From Malikia spinosa (GTDB lineage: Bacteria; Pseudomonadota; Gammaproteobacteria; Burkholderiales; Burkholderiaceae_C), in assembly GCF_002980625.1 (NCBI RefSeq), contig NZ_PVLR01000047.1, forward strand, positions 1-43,674: a stretch of DNA of 43,674 nt, written 5' to 3'. Made by a program: the position numbers and the translations under genes. Of this stretch, positions 12,001 to 20,843 are shown piece after piece. The notes under the pieces are model-generated. The model ran no database searches, was not told the DNA's origin, and worked only from the letters and a program-made list of their open reading frames with translations. The first letter of the stretch is position 1; each line of letters opens with the position of its first letter.

Positions 12001-12569
12001 TGCTGCGCGACTGGATCGACCCGGTCTACCGCAACGACGCTGGCGAACGGGCCTGGCTCAGGCTGGAATCCGGCAAGCTGACCGATGGCAAGAAGAAACC
12101 CATGCCGCGCGCCGACAAGCTGGTCGCGGCCTGGCTGGTCTCGCTGCTGGCGGCGGCCTGCGACCAGCGCCTGCACGGGCGCGTGGTGGGACAGGACGGC
12201 GTCCTCGAGATCGAGCCGATGGATACGAAGAGCGCCAGCGCGGGGCTGCAATGCCTGTTCGAGCTCTGGCTGCTGGGCATGCGCGAGCCGCTGCCGTTGC
12301 CGCTCAAGACCGGGCTGGCCGTCGCGCGCGACATCAAGGAAGACGGCAGCAGCGATCCGGCCAAGACCTACGAGGGCAGCGGCGATGCCTTCAACGACTC
12401 CATGGCCGAGGTCAACGACATGTGCCTGGCGCGCCTGTACCCGGACTTCGAAGCCCTGCTGGCGGCCCGGACCGAGGACGGCTCGGGCCTGCAGGAGCTG
12501 GCCGAGCGCCTGTATGTCCCGCTGCTGGATTGGGCGGCACGCCATGTGAGCGCCCGCCTGCACGCCTGA
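9081..12569 (+). CDS. recC: exodeoxyribonuclease V subunit gamma (RecC)
   Basis: This 1162-residue protein is the Chi-recognising, non-catalytic subunit of RecBCD, which processes double-strand ends for recombination. It is recognised by the N-terminal VQSSGMAEWFKTELA, the helicase-like VVFGMSHIPGPTLETLAGL, the central FCTLMPMRAIPFQVVCLLGMNDGDYPR and a C-terminal inactive nuclease-like region. It is somewhat longer than the E. coli protein. The start at 9081 is preceded by GAGGAAG at 9069-9075; an upstream in-frame ATG at 8970 lacks a ribosome site. It is divergent from the glutathione S-transferase gene and is followed by recB after 28 bases. The ptr gene that separates recC and recB in E. 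coli is absent. Confidence 0.95.
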   Translation: MTPAPSPLLPGFIALHGNRAEDLAQALIAWLQQHPLAPLEEEIILVQSSGMAEWFKTELACQAGVCAAARVELPGRFIWRTYRQVLGAGAVPRESPLDKLPMTWRLVQLLPGLLDEPAFAPIAHYLQPGEPERLPQLAAQLADLFDQYQNYRADWLQDWAAGRDQLRDASGRSAALAEEQRWQPALWRAVLDTLAPEQRAATRPDLHRQVLERLDDPAFTPERVARRIVVFGMSHIPGPTLETLAGLARHSQVMLAVPNPCRFHWGDIMEGRELLRARRRRHPLRQGVELAELPLEDLHLHAHPLLAAWGRQGRDFIRQLDDFDDSVATSQRFPSLRIDLFDEQEESAATPLLTRVQQRIRDLEPLDPDRDSPPLAEDDRSIMFHLAHSPVRELEVLHDQLLGLLAGPDLNPRDIVVMVPDVQLMAPAIRAVFGQYPRQDRRHIPFDIADLSARASSPVVSAIEWLLRLPGQRCGLSELVDLLEVPAVANRFGIEAEQLPQLAQWMGGAGIRWGLHAGQREQLDLAACGEQNSAWFGLQRMLLGYATGSLAELAQASGWQGIEPYAEVGGLDAELAGSLAHLLQALTQWWQHSTQSASPADWCERARWLLAALFKPVDELDTQAIAALDEGLSAWRTACDQAGFVQQAPLAALRQGWLEALEVPRLEQRFRAGGVTFCTLMPMRAIPFQVVCLLGMNDGDYPRRAMRSDFDLMGQPGQFRPGDRSRQHDDRQLMLEALLSARRLLYISWTGRSVRDNSAQPPSVLVSQLRDYLAAAWGPEAVAQRTTAHPLQPFSRRYFEAGSELLTYAREWRSAHDQLAGAETALAVQPMALPGQEPDLAVALTLERLERFLRNPVKTFFRERLSVSFWSPQQEPGDTEAFGFDGLQQYQLLQQQIQHWPAPQAGVELSGLIARKLDGLRRSGALPMQGLGQLKQQELQATLEAMGRAWQQAGQDFPQPDARLAVEFEHQGLLLRDWIDPVYRNDAGERAWLRLESGKLTDGKKKPMPRADKLVAAWLVSLLAAACDQRLHGRVVGQDGVLEIEPMDTKSASAGLQCLFELWLLGMREPLPLPLKTGLAVARDIKEDGSSDPAKTYEGSGDAFNDSMAEVNDMCLARLYPDFEALLAARTEDGSGLQELAERLYVPLLDWAARHVSARLHA

Positions 12570-12597
12570 AGGCCACTACGCCCGAAACGGATCACCC

Positions 12598-15500
12598 ATG
12601 AACGCCCACGCCACACCGCACAACCTGCAGGCCGAGACCTTCCCGCTCTGGGGCTCGCGCCTGATCGAAGCCAGCGCCGGCACCGGCAAGACCTGGACCA
12701 TTGCCGCGCTGTATCTGCGCCTGGTGCTGGGCCACGGCCAGGCCGACAGCGCCTTCGCGCGCGCGCTGCTGCCGTCCGAAATCCTGGTCATGACCTTCAC
12801 GCGCGCGGCCACGCGCGAGCTGTCCGACCGCATCCGGGCCCGCCTGCTCGAGGCGGCACGCTGCTTTCGCGGCGAGTCTGCGCCTGCCGCCGCCGACCCG
12901 TTCCTGCAAGGCCTGCTGGCCGACTACCCGGACGAGAAAGCACGCAACAAGGCCGCCTGGCAGCTGGCGATGGCGGCCGAGAGCATGGACGAGGCCAGCG
13001 TGCACACCATCGATGCCTGGTGCCAGCGCATGCTGCGCGAACATGCGTTCGACAGCGGCAGCCTGTTCGACGAGGAACTGGTCGCCGACGAGCAGGCCTT
13101 GCTGACCGAGGCGGTGCAGGACTACTGGCGACGCGAATGCTATCCGCTGTCGGAACAGGCGCTGGGGGAACTGCTGCAGGTCTGGCGCGACGAGGCCGCG
13201 CTGCACCAGGACATGCGCGACCTGTTGGGCCAGGGCGACCCGCTCGACGGCGACCCGGTGTCGCTGCAGCAGGTACTGGCTGAAGGCCGGGCCGCGGTCG
13301 ATGCCGCGCTGGCGCAATTGCGCGCGCCCTGGGTCGAACGCAGCCAGGCCATGCTCGACTTCGTGCAGGCGCAGTCGCCGCCGGCTAAGCAGGGCTGGAA
13401 CGGCAAGAAGTTCTCGATCGCCCGGCTCACGGGCTGGATCGAGACCCTGGCGGCCTGGGCCAGCGGCGAAAGCGACTCCACCCTGCCCGACCTCAAGACC
13501 GGCTGGGAGCGGCTGACCCCGGACGGCCTGCAGGAGATGCGGGCCAGCGACGCCAGCCCGATGCCGGCGCTGCCCGAGGCCTTCGAGCAGTTCAGCCAGC
13601 TCAAGGACGAGCTCGAACGGCTGCCGCAGCCGGGCCAGGCCGCGCGCCGGCATGCCGCGACCCATGTCGCGCGCCAGTTGCTGCTGCTCAAGCGGCGCCA
13701 GGGCAGCTTCGGCTTTGCCGACATGCTTGAGCGACTCGACGCCGCGCTGCAGGGCGAGCACGGCGAGCGGCTGCGCGCGCGCATCCTGGCCCAGTACCCG
13801 GTGGCGCTGGTCGACGAGTTCCAGGACACCTCGCCGCTGCAATACCGCATCTTCGACCAGATCTACCGCAGCGCGGACAACGACCGCGCCCGAGCGCTGC
13901 TGTTGATCGGCGACCCCAAGCAGTCGATCTACGGCTTTCGCGGCGCCGACATCTACAGCTACCTGCAGGCACGCCGCGCCACCGGCAACCGCCACTACGC
14001 CCTGTCGGTCAACTACCGCTCGACCCAGGAACTGGTGCGTACGGTCAACCACTGCTTCCTGCAGGCCGAACAGGCGCGCGAGTCCGGCGCCTTCCAGTTC
14101 AAGGGCCCGGCCGGCAACCCGCTGCCCTTCGTCGAGGTCGAGGCCCAGGGCCGCGCGGAACGCTGGGTCGGATCGGATGGCGCGCTGCCGGCGCTGATGA
14201 TCCAGCATGACCTGGTGCCACGCAGCACGACCGCGATCCGCCGCTTCTTCGCCGAGCGCTGCGCCGAACAGATCGTGGGCTGGCTCAACGACCCGGACAA
14301 CGGCTTCGAGCGGCCGGATCAGCCGCTGCAGGGCCTGCGCCCGCGCGACATCGCGATCCTGGTGCGCACCGGCAAGGAAGCCGCTGCCGTGCGCCGGGCG
14401 CTGCAGCGGCGCGGCGTGGCGTCGGTCTACCTGTCGGACCAGGACTCGGTGTATCGCAGCGACGAGGCACGCGACCTGGTGCACTGGCTGCGCGGTGTCG
14501 CCACGCCGCAGGACTCGGGGCTGGCGCGCGCCGCGCTGGCGCTGGCCCTGATCGGGCTGCCGCTGCCGACGCTGGGCCGGATCGCGGTCGACGACGAGGC
14601 CTTCGACGCGCAGGCCGCGCTGCTGCGCGAGTTGCAGCAGGTCTGGCAGAGCCAGGGCGTGCTGGCCATGCTGCGCCAGTCGCTGCACCGCTTCGGGCTG
14701 GCGGCGCGCTGGCTGCAGGACGATGGCGGCGAACGGCGCCTGACCAACTACCTGCACCTGGCCGAGCTGCTGCAGACCGCCAGCAGCGAACTCGAGGGCG
14801 AGCAGGCGCTGATCCGCTGGCTCATGAACCGGATCGCCGAGGGCAGCGGGCAGAACGAGGAGCAGGTGCTGCGCCTCGAAAGTGACTCCGACCTGGTCAA
14901 GGTCATCACGGTGCACAAGAGCAAGGGGCTCGAATTCCCGGTGGTCTGCCTGCCCTATGCCACCAGCTTTCGCAACTTCGATTCGCGCTTCGTCAAGTCG
15001 GCCTACCTGCCGCGCGAGGACGGCAGCCGCGAGCTGGTGCTCGACCTCAACGACGCAGCCCGGGTCCGCTACGAGCGCGAGCGCCTGCGCGAGGACATGC
15101 GGCTGCTCTATGTCGCGCTGACAAGGCCGCGCCATGCGCTCTGGATGGGTTTCTCGGCCGTCAAGCTCTACCAGGGCGACGGCTGCTACAGCCACCTGAG
15201 CGCCGCCGGCTACCTGGTCGGCGGTGCCGAGCCGCGCGCCGCCGAGGACTGGCTGGAGCCGCTGCAGGCGCTGGCGGATGGCTGCCCCGGCATCGAGCTG
15301 CGCGCGGCCGACAAGACCGTGCCCGTCACGCGACTGCATCGCCCCGACGACAGCAGCGAACTGCTGCCCGCGCCGCACTACCAGGCCAGCTTCGACCTGA
15401 GCTGGGGCATCGCGAGCTACTCGCGCCTGACGCGCGACCTCAAGACGCCAGGCGCCGTGCCGGGCAGCGGCCTGTCGCCGATCCAGCGCGTGCGACCGGC

Positions 15501-16335
15501 CGACGACGAGGCCGCGCCTGTCGCAACATCGGATGCCGAATCCAGCCCGGAATCCGACTCGCTGTCCCGTCCGAGCAGATCGCTGGCACCCGCACCGGCC
15601 GACTCCGCGATCTGGCACCGCTTCAAGCGCGGCCCGCTGACCGGCAACTTCCTGCACGACCAGCTCGAATGGCTGGCGCAGGAGCGCTTTGCGCTGCAGG
15701 ACAACGACGCGCTGGCGGCTCGGCTGCAGGCGCGCTGCGAACGCGCCGGCCACGAGGAACAGGCGCCCGCGCTGGTCGGCTGGCTGCGCGATGTCGTGGG
15801 CACCCGCCTGGCCGGCCCAGGCGTGGCGCTGGCAGAACTCGAAAGCTTCCGCTCGGAGCTCGAATTCTGGCTGCCGCTGGACCGGATGGACACGGCGCGC
15901 GTCGACCAGGTCTGCCGCACTCACCTGCTGGCGGGCATAGCCCGGCCCCAATTGCAGGGCAGCCAGCTGCACGGCATGCTGATGGGCTTTGCCGACCTGG
16001 TGTTCGAGCACGAAGGCCGCTACTGGGTGCTGGACTACAAGTCCAACTGGCTCGGTGCCGACGACGGCGCCTACGGCCAAGATGCACTGGTGCAGGCCAT
16101 GGCCCAGCATCGCTACGATGTGCAGGCCGCGCTCTACCTGCTGGCACTGCATCGCCTGCTCGCCAGCCGCCTGGGCTCTGCCTACGACCCGGAACGCCAG
16201 CTTGGTGGCGCGGTCTACCTGTTCCTGCGCGGCATCCACGGCCAGGCCCAGGGCAGCTGCTGCCTGCAGCCCTCGCTCGAATGCCTGACGGCGCTCGACG
16301 CCATGCTCGCGCCCCCCTTGCTCGCCACGCCATGA
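12598..16335 (+). CDS. recB: exodeoxyribonuclease V subunit beta (RecB)
   Basis: This 1245-residue subunit is the 3'-5' helicase and the nuclease of RecBCD. The N-terminus has a Walker A loop EASAGTGKTWTIAALY, followed by VMTFTRAATRELSDRI. LVDEFQDTSPLQYRIF is the Walker B motif, and GDPKQSIYGFRGADI and VITVHKSKGLEFPVV are further superfamily I helicase motifs. The C-terminal nuclease domain carries HGMLMGFADLVFEHEGRYWVLDYKSNWLG, with the metal-binding Asp and the D-Y-K triad intact. Both activities therefore look functional. The stop overlaps the recD start in ATGA at 16332-16335. Confidence 0.97.
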   Translation: MNAHATPHNLQAETFPLWGSRLIEASAGTGKTWTIAALYLRLVLGHGQADSAFARALLPSEILVMTFTRAATRELSDRIRARLLEAARCFRGESAPAAADPFLQGLLADYPDEKARNKAAWQLAMAAESMDEASVHTIDAWCQRMLREHAFDSGSLFDEELVADEQALLTEAVQDYWRRECYPLSEQALGELLQVWRDEAALHQDMRDLLGQGDPLDGDPVSLQQVLAEGRAAVDAALAQLRAPWVERSQAMLDFVQAQSPPAKQGWNGKKFSIARLTGWIETLAAWASGESDSTLPDLKTGWERLTPDGLQEMRASDASPMPALPEAFEQFSQLKDELERLPQPGQAARRHAATHVARQLLLLKRRQGSFGFADMLERLDAALQGEHGERLRARILAQYPVALVDEFQDTSPLQYRIFDQIYRSADNDRARALLLIGDPKQSIYGFRGADIYSYLQARRATGNRHYALSVNYRSTQELVRTVNHCFLQAEQARESGAFQFKGPAGNPLPFVEVEAQGRAERWVGSDGALPALMIQHDLVPRSTTAIRRFFAERCAEQIVGWLNDPDNGFERPDQPLQGLRPRDIAILVRTGKEAAAVRRALQRRGVASVYLSDQDSVYRSDEARDLVHWLRGVATPQDSGLARAALALALIGLPLPTLGRIAVDDEAFDAQAALLRELQQVWQSQGVLAMLRQSLHRFGLAARWLQDDGGERRLTNYLHLAELLQTASSELEGEQALIRWLMNRIAEGSGQNEEQVLRLESDSDLVKVITVHKSKGLEFPVVCLPYATSFRNFDSRFVKSAYLPREDGSRELVLDLNDAARVRYERERLREDMRLLYVALTRPRHALWMGFSAVKLYQGDGCYSHLSAAGYLVGGAEPRAAEDWLEPLQALADGCPGIELRAADKTVPVTRLHRPDDSSELLPAPHYQASFDLSWGIASYSRLTRDLKTPGAVPGSGLSPIQRVRPADDEAAPVATSDAESSPESDSLSRPSRSLAPAPADSAIWHRFKRGPLTGNFLHDQLEWLAQERFALQDNDALAARLQARCERAGHEEQAPALVGWLRDVVGTRLAGPGVALAELESFRSELEFWLPLDRMDTARVDQVCRTHLLAGIARPQLQGSQLHGMLMGFADLVFEHEGRYWVLDYKSNWLGADDGAYGQDALVQAMAQHRYDVQAALYLLALHRLLASRLGSAYDPERQLGGAVYLFLRGIHGQAQGSCCLQPSLECLTALDAMLAPPLLATP

Positions 16336-18404
16336 CCGACACCCTTCATACCCTTCACGCCTGGGCCGACCAGGGCTGGCTGCGCCGCCTCGACAGCGCA
16401 CTGGCCGCCTTCGTGCAGCAGCAGGACCCGCAAGCCGCGCCGGCCGTGCTGGTGGCCAGCGCCCTGCTGGCCCAGATGGAAGGCCGCGGTCACAGCTGCC
16501 TGCCGCTGGCCAAGCTGGTGCAGCCCGCCGCTGCCCTGCTGGGCTGGCCGGACCTGGCCCAGCTCGAACTGCAAGCCCTGTGGTCCAGCCTGCCGGCCGG
16601 GCTCGACGGCTGGGTCCAGGCCTTGCAGGACTGCCGACTGGTGCGCCAGGCGCTGACGGATGAGGCCGCCGGCCAGGACGAACCGGACCTGGGCCAGCCG
16701 CTGGTGCTGGGCGGCACGCGTGCGGCCCCGCTGCTCTATATGCGCCGCTACTGGGTCTACGAACAGCAGGTCGCCTCGGCCATCACCGAACGGGCCGCCA
16801 GGCTGCAACCGGTCGACCGTGCCCTGGCCCGGCAATGGCTGGACCGGATGTTCACCCCCCAGCCGATCGAGCCAATCGAGCCGACCGATCCGAGCCAAGC
16901 CGAGCCCAGGACCGACTGGCAGAAGATCGCTTGTGCGCTGGCGCTGCGCAGCGGGCTGACCGTCATCACCGGCGGCCCGGGCACTGGCAAGACCTACACC
17001 GCCGCCCGCCTGCTGGCGCTGCTGCTGGCGATGAGCCCGGACGCCAGCCGGCTCAAGGTCGCGCTGGCGGCACCGACCGGCAAGGCCGCGGCGCGACTGC
17101 GCCAGTCGATCGACCAGTCGCTCGGCAGCCTGCAGCCCAGCCTGGGCCATACGCTGGATCTGCAGACACTGACGACTCGCATCGGCAAGGCCAGCACGGT
17201 GCACTCGCTGCTCGGCATGCAGATGGGCAGCCGCCAGTTCCGGCACGACGCGCGCCATCCGCTCGACCTCGACTTGCTGATCGTCGACGAGACCTCGATG
17301 ATCCACCTCGAGATGATGGCCGCGCTGCTGCAGGCCATGCCGCCGCATGCCAGGCTGGTGCTGCTGGGCGACAAGGACCAGCTCGCCTCGGTCGAGGCCG
17401 GCTCGGTGCTGGGTGACCTGTGCGCCCATGCAGCCCAGGTCCGCTATGACGCCGCGACCCGGGACTATCTGCTCGAAGCGACGGGCGAGGCGCTGCCGGC
17501 CTCCTCGGCCCGGGGCTCGGCGCTGGACCAGCAGACCGTGATGCTGCGCCACAGCCGGCGCTTTGGCACCACCATCGGCGCGCTGGCGCGCGAGGTCAAC
17601 GCCGGCCAGGCCGGCCCTGCCATGCAGCTGTTGAGGCAGAACCACGACGGTCTGGTCTGGCTGGCGCCGCAGCCCGCCAGCCCCGAGATCCTGCTGCAGC
17701 TCGCGCTGCAAGGCCGCCCTGGCGCCAGCGCCAGCTACAGCGACTACCTGCTGACAATCCAGGCCGGCCCGAATCAGCTGCAAGCGCAGGACCCAACTCA
17801 GGCCGCGGGACAAGAAAGCCCCGAGCAGGCCCATGCCGACTGGGTCAAGCGGGTGCTGATCGCCTTCGACCGCTTCCGCATCCTGTGCGCGGTGCACGAG
17901 GGCGAATGGGGCGACCGGGCACTGAACCAGGGCGTGCAGCGCGCGCTGGCGGCACGGCGCCTGATCCGGCCCGAGGGCGAATGGTTCATCGGCCGCCCGG
18001 TCATGGTCACGCGCAACGACAAGGCGCTGGGCATCTTCAACGGCGACGTCGGCATCGTGCTGCCCTCGGCCAGCGCATCCTCCTCGGGCAGCAAGAGCTT
18101 GCGCGCCTATTTTCTCGACGGCGAACAGCTGCGCTCGGTGGCGGTGAGCCGGCTGGCCCATGTCGAGACCGCCTTCGCGATGACCATCCACAAGAGCCAG
18201 GGCTCGGAATTCGCGCACACGGTGGTGGTGCTGCCCGAGGTCGGCGGCGAGATCATCACGCGCGAGCTGGTCTACACCGGCATCACGCGCGCCAGGGAGT
18301 TCCTGTCGATCGTCGAGCCCCGGCCAGGGCTGCTCGGCGAAGCCATCGGCCGGCAGGTCCAGCGCGCCAGCGGCCTCGAATTCAGGACCAGCAAAGGCAT
18401 CTGA
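16332..18404 (+). CDS. recD: exodeoxyribonuclease V subunit alpha (RecD)
   Basis: This is the 690-residue 5'-3' helicase of RecBCD. It has the Walker A motif TGGPGTGKTYTAARLL, LIVDETSMIHLEMMAAL (Walker B), LVLLGDKDQLASVEAGSVLGDL, and the C-terminal TIHKSQGSEFAHTVVVLP and YTGITRAREFL motifs. It is about 80 residues longer than the E. coli protein; some of the extra length lies around residues 450-510 in a glutamine/alanine-rich stretch. The start at 16332 overlaps the recB stop by four bases. The much longer frame running back to 15669 is the out-of-frame shadow of recB. Confidence 0.96.
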   Translation: MTDTLHTLHAWADQGWLRRLDSALAAFVQQQDPQAAPAVLVASALLAQMEGRGHSCLPLAKLVQPAAALLGWPDLAQLELQALWSSLPAGLDGWVQALQDCRLVRQALTDEAAGQDEPDLGQPLVLGGTRAAPLLYMRRYWVYEQQVASAITERAARLQPVDRALARQWLDRMFTPQPIEPIEPTDPSQAEPRTDWQKIACALALRSGLTVITGGPGTGKTYTAARLLALLLAMSPDASRLKVALAAPTGKAAARLRQSIDQSLGSLQPSLGHTLDLQTLTTRIGKASTVHSLLGMQMGSRQFRHDARHPLDLDLLIVDETSMIHLEMMAALLQAMPPHARLVLLGDKDQLASVEAGSVLGDLCAHAAQVRYDAATRDYLLEATGEALPASSARGSALDQQTVMLRHSRRFGTTIGALAREVNAGQAGPAMQLLRQNHDGLVWLAPQPASPEILLQLALQGRPGASASYSDYLLTIQAGPNQLQAQDPTQAAGQESPEQAHADWVKRVLIAFDRFRILCAVHEGEWGDRALNQGVQRALAARRLIRPEGEWFIGRPVMVTRNDKALGIFNGDVGIVLPSASASSSGSKSLRAYFLDGEQLRSVAVSRLAHVETAFAMTIHKSQGSEFAHTVVVLPEVGGEIITRELVYTGITRAREFLSIVEPRPGLLGEAIGRQVQRASGLEFRTSKGI

Positions 18405-18432
18405 GCCGGAAACGATCACCTGTCGTGAATTC

Positions 18433-18455
18433 TGAGTCCCGGCGCCGGGGACTCA
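18433..18455. terminator. stem-loop at the recD/senB convergence
   Basis: TGAGTCCC at 18433-18440 pairs exactly with GGGACTCA at 18448-18455 around a GGCGCCG loop. It sits between the convergent recD and the glycosyltransferase gene and touches the stop codon of the latter. No T-run follows on either strand, so it may end transcription weakly or only protect 3' ends. Confidence 0.35.
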
Positions 18456-19466
18456 AGGCCTTGCCAGCAGCTCGGCGCCCAGCGCCAGCAGCGCCGCGCG
18501 CTCGCGGGCCGGATCGAACAGCGGTGCACGCTGCCCGCATTGCTGCTGCAGGCGCTCCAGCAGCGACGGGCTGGGCAGGCCGTGCAAGGCAGAAGAACCG
18601 GCCTGCACCTCATCGCGGCAGCGCAGCAGCAAGTCGGCCAGAGCAGCCGCGTCGCCGCACTCGAAATAGCCCGCATAGTCCGGCCCCAGCATGCCGACAT
18701 TGCCATCGACGCGCGAGGCCAGCACCGGCGTGCCGCTGCGCACCGCCTCCATGATCACATGGGCGCCGCCTTCCATCAGACTCGGGTGCAGCAGCAGATG
18801 GGCGCGCTGAATCCGGCGCCGGGTCGCCTCGTGCGCCAGCGCGCCGAGCCAGCGGTACTGCGGACAGTCGCGCATGACCGCAAGCGCCTGCTCGGCCCAG
18901 GCCGGCTCGAGCGCCGCGCCGACATGGTCGATCAGCAGGCCGGGCTGGTCGCGCAGCAGCCGCGCCGCCTGCCAGACCGTCTGCGGCGCTTTTTCCTCGC
19001 GCAGATGACCGACCACCAGCACGCGCAGCTGGCGCGTCGTCTTGTGCTGCGGCGCACGGGCGCTGCAGGACTGGAAGATCACGCGCGACTTGGGGTGCAG
19101 CGCCGCCGGAAGCGCCAGCGGCGCGCGCTCCTGCAGCAACACCAGCTGCTGGGCCAGCTCGAGCGATTGCCGGGCCTGCGCATCCTGCGCGATGTCACGG
19201 TACAGGTCGGTGCCCGTCAGCACCACTGCCAGCCCACGATCCGGATGCTGCTGCGCCCAGGCCTGGATCGACGCGGCCGAACGGCGCGCATGCAGCGCGA
19301 TCATCGCGCTGTCCTCGGCATCGCGGCCGCTGCCGCTCCAGTCGCGGCAGATCCGGACCCGATAGCGCTCGGCCAGCATGGACTGCCAGCGCCGGGCGGT
19401 CTGCCAGTTGCCGTTGTTGGCGTCCGCCAGGGCCGGACTGACGATGACGAGGGAGACCTTTTGCAT
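18453..19466 (-). CDS. senB: SenB-like selenosugar synthase (TIGR04348-type glycosyltransferase)
   Basis: This 337-residue GT-B glycosyltransferase belongs to the group that includes SenB of selenoneine synthesis. SenB forms a carbon-selenium bond from selenophosphate and a UDP-sugar. Visible signatures are NNGNWQTARRWQSML near the N-terminus, VVLTGTDLYRDI at about residue 80, RVLVVGHLREEKAP, HVGAALEPAWAEQA, and the acceptor/donor loop SLMEGGAHVIMEAVRSGTPVLASRVDGNVGMLG, of which EGG and ASR are most telling. No signal peptide is present. The usual partners senA and senC are not in the window. Its downstream neighbour is the convergent recD, and the gene upstream is a histidine kinase. The family is clear; the exact substrate is inferred. 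Confidence 0.8.
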   Translation of the reverse strand: MQKVSLVIVSPALADANNGNWQTARRWQSMLAERYRVRICRDWSGSGRDAEDSAMIALHARRSAASIQAWAQQHPDRGLAVVLTGTDLYRDIAQDAQARQSLELAQQLVLLQERAPLALPAALHPKSRVIFQSCSARAPQHKTTRQLRVLVVGHLREEKAPQTVWQAARLLRDQPGLLIDHVGAALEPAWAEQALAVMRDCPQYRWLGALAHEATRRRIQRAHLLLHPSLMEGGAHVIMEAVRSGTPVLASRVDGNVGMLGPDYAGYFECGDAAALADLLLRCRDEVQAGSSALHGLPSPSLLERLQQQCGQRAPLFDPARERAALLALGAELLARP

Positions 19467-19538
19467 CGGCCGATTCTGCCATCGACTCAGGCCGGCCTGC
19501 TCCCGCTGGCCTGATCCCCCTCAAGCGGCAGCGGTGGG

Positions 19539-20840
19539 TCAGGCGTCCGGCCAGCTCAGCTCGACGCAGAAGCCCGCTTCGACAGCCGGCAAGGTCATAT
19601 GCCCGCCATGGGCCCGGACCACCAGGTCGGCCAGCACCAGCCCCAGCCCCTTGGAGCTGCCATCGGCGCCATAGTCCTGCCGCGCCAGCGCGGCCCGCAG
19701 TGACTGCAGTTTTTCAGGGAGACAGCCTTCGCCATCGTCCTGCAGGCGCAGCCGGTTCATGCCGTCGGCCTGGGTCACGCTCAGCTGCACCTGCCGGGCC
19801 TGATGGCGCTGCGCGTTGTCGAGCAGGTTGAACAGCACCGCCGCCAGCAGGTCCGGGTCGCCGCTGACTGAGCGCTCGGCCTGGATGTCGATCTGCAGCT
19901 CGCCAAAGGCCTGCGTGGGCAACAGATCGGCGACATCAATCAGTTGGCGCTGCGGCTCGCTGCCGCTGCGAAACATCGTCAGCAGCGCCTGCATGACGCG
20001 GCTGAGCCGGGTCGCCGCCTCGCGCGTGCGGGTCAGTCGCGGGCGCAGCGAATCAGGCGCCTCCTTGAGCGCGATCGCGAGCTGGGCATCGATGCCCGCC
20101 AATGGCGTGCGCAAGGCATGGGCGGCATGGGTCGTGAAGGCCCGCTCGGAGCTGATGCGCTGGGCCAGCCGTCGACCCAGGTCGCGGATCGCCTGCAGCA
20201 TCGGCACCAGTTCGGCCCGTTCCGGCGACTGCGGCAGGGTCTCGGGCTGCAGCGGGTCGCAGGCCTGCACCGCCTTGGACAGACGGGCCAGCGGCTTGAG
20301 CTCGCGCCGCACCAGCAGATTGAGCAGCAGCGTGACCAGCAACCCCATCAGCAGGGTGGCAATCAGGGTGTAGCTCTCGGCCTCGGCGCGCGCTTCCACC
20401 CGCTCTTCCTCGCTTTGCGCCACCAGCAGGAAGTGGCCCGGATCGTTCTGGAAACCGAAACTGACCACGCGCCAGAGGCCGTCGGGCGTGTCGCGCGGCT
20501 CGGCGTCCAGCGTCAGCAGCAGCGCCTGGGCTGGCGCCTTGTGCGACTGGGCGACCAGAGCGCCGGTCTGGCGCTCGACGACCTGCCAGACCAGATGCTC
20601 CTCGTACTCGGAATGGACCTGCGCCATCGCCTGATCGAGCCCCTGCTGGTGCAACACGGCGATCACGCTGTGCAGGATCTCGGCCGACTCGCGCAGGCTC
20701 TGGTCCATCAGCTCGTCGACCTCGTGGTGCACCACCTGGCGCACCACGCCCGCCATCAGCAGCGCCCACAGCAAGGCCATGACCAGCAGCGAGCGCGTGA
20801 CGCGCTGCAGGATCGAGGGCAGACCGGCAGATGGGATCAT
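19539..20840 (-). CDS. sensor histidine kinase (QseC/TctE-like)
   Basis: This 433-residue inner-membrane kinase senses an unknown signal in the periplasm. The first membrane helix is at about 15-33, the periplasmic domain at 34-156 and the second helix at 157-177. The phosphoacceptor box is THAAHALRTPLAGI with His241. The ATP-binding domain has LFNLLDNAQRH (N box), DDGEGC (G1) and GLGLVLADLVVRAHGG (G2). It follows its response regulator with three bases between them, and both belong to the operon pepSY-cytochrome b-regulator-kinase read on the minus strand. In related loci, kinases of this layout respond to envelope redox or metal conditions; that is not shown here. Confidence 0.9.
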   Translation of the reverse strand: MIPSAGLPSILQRVTRSLLVMALLWALLMAGVVRQVVHHEVDELMDQSLRESAEILHSVIAVLHQQGLDQAMAQVHSEYEEHLVWQVVERQTGALVAQSHKAPAQALLLTLDAEPRDTPDGLWRVVSFGFQNDPGHFLLVAQSEEERVEARAEAESYTLIATLLMGLLVTLLLNLLVRRELKPLARLSKAVQACDPLQPETLPQSPERAELVPMLQAIRDLGRRLAQRISSERAFTTHAAHALRTPLAGIDAQLAIALKEAPDSLRPRLTRTREAATRLSRVMQALLTMFRSGSEPQRQLIDVADLLPTQAFGELQIDIQAERSVSGDPDLLAAVLFNLLDNAQRHQARQVQLSVTQADGMNRLRLQDDGEGCLPEKLQSLRAALARQDYGADGSSKGLGLVLADLVVRAHGGHMTLPAVEAGFCVELSWPDA

Positions 20841-20843
20841 GGC

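Noticed and set aside
12592-16401. A 1269-codon open frame antisense to recB
   Set aside because: It lies exactly opposite recB and lacks any family motif. High third-position GC suppresses stop codons on the opposite strand. Similar long antisense frames opposite recC, iorB, phaC, selO and clpB are rejected for the same reason.
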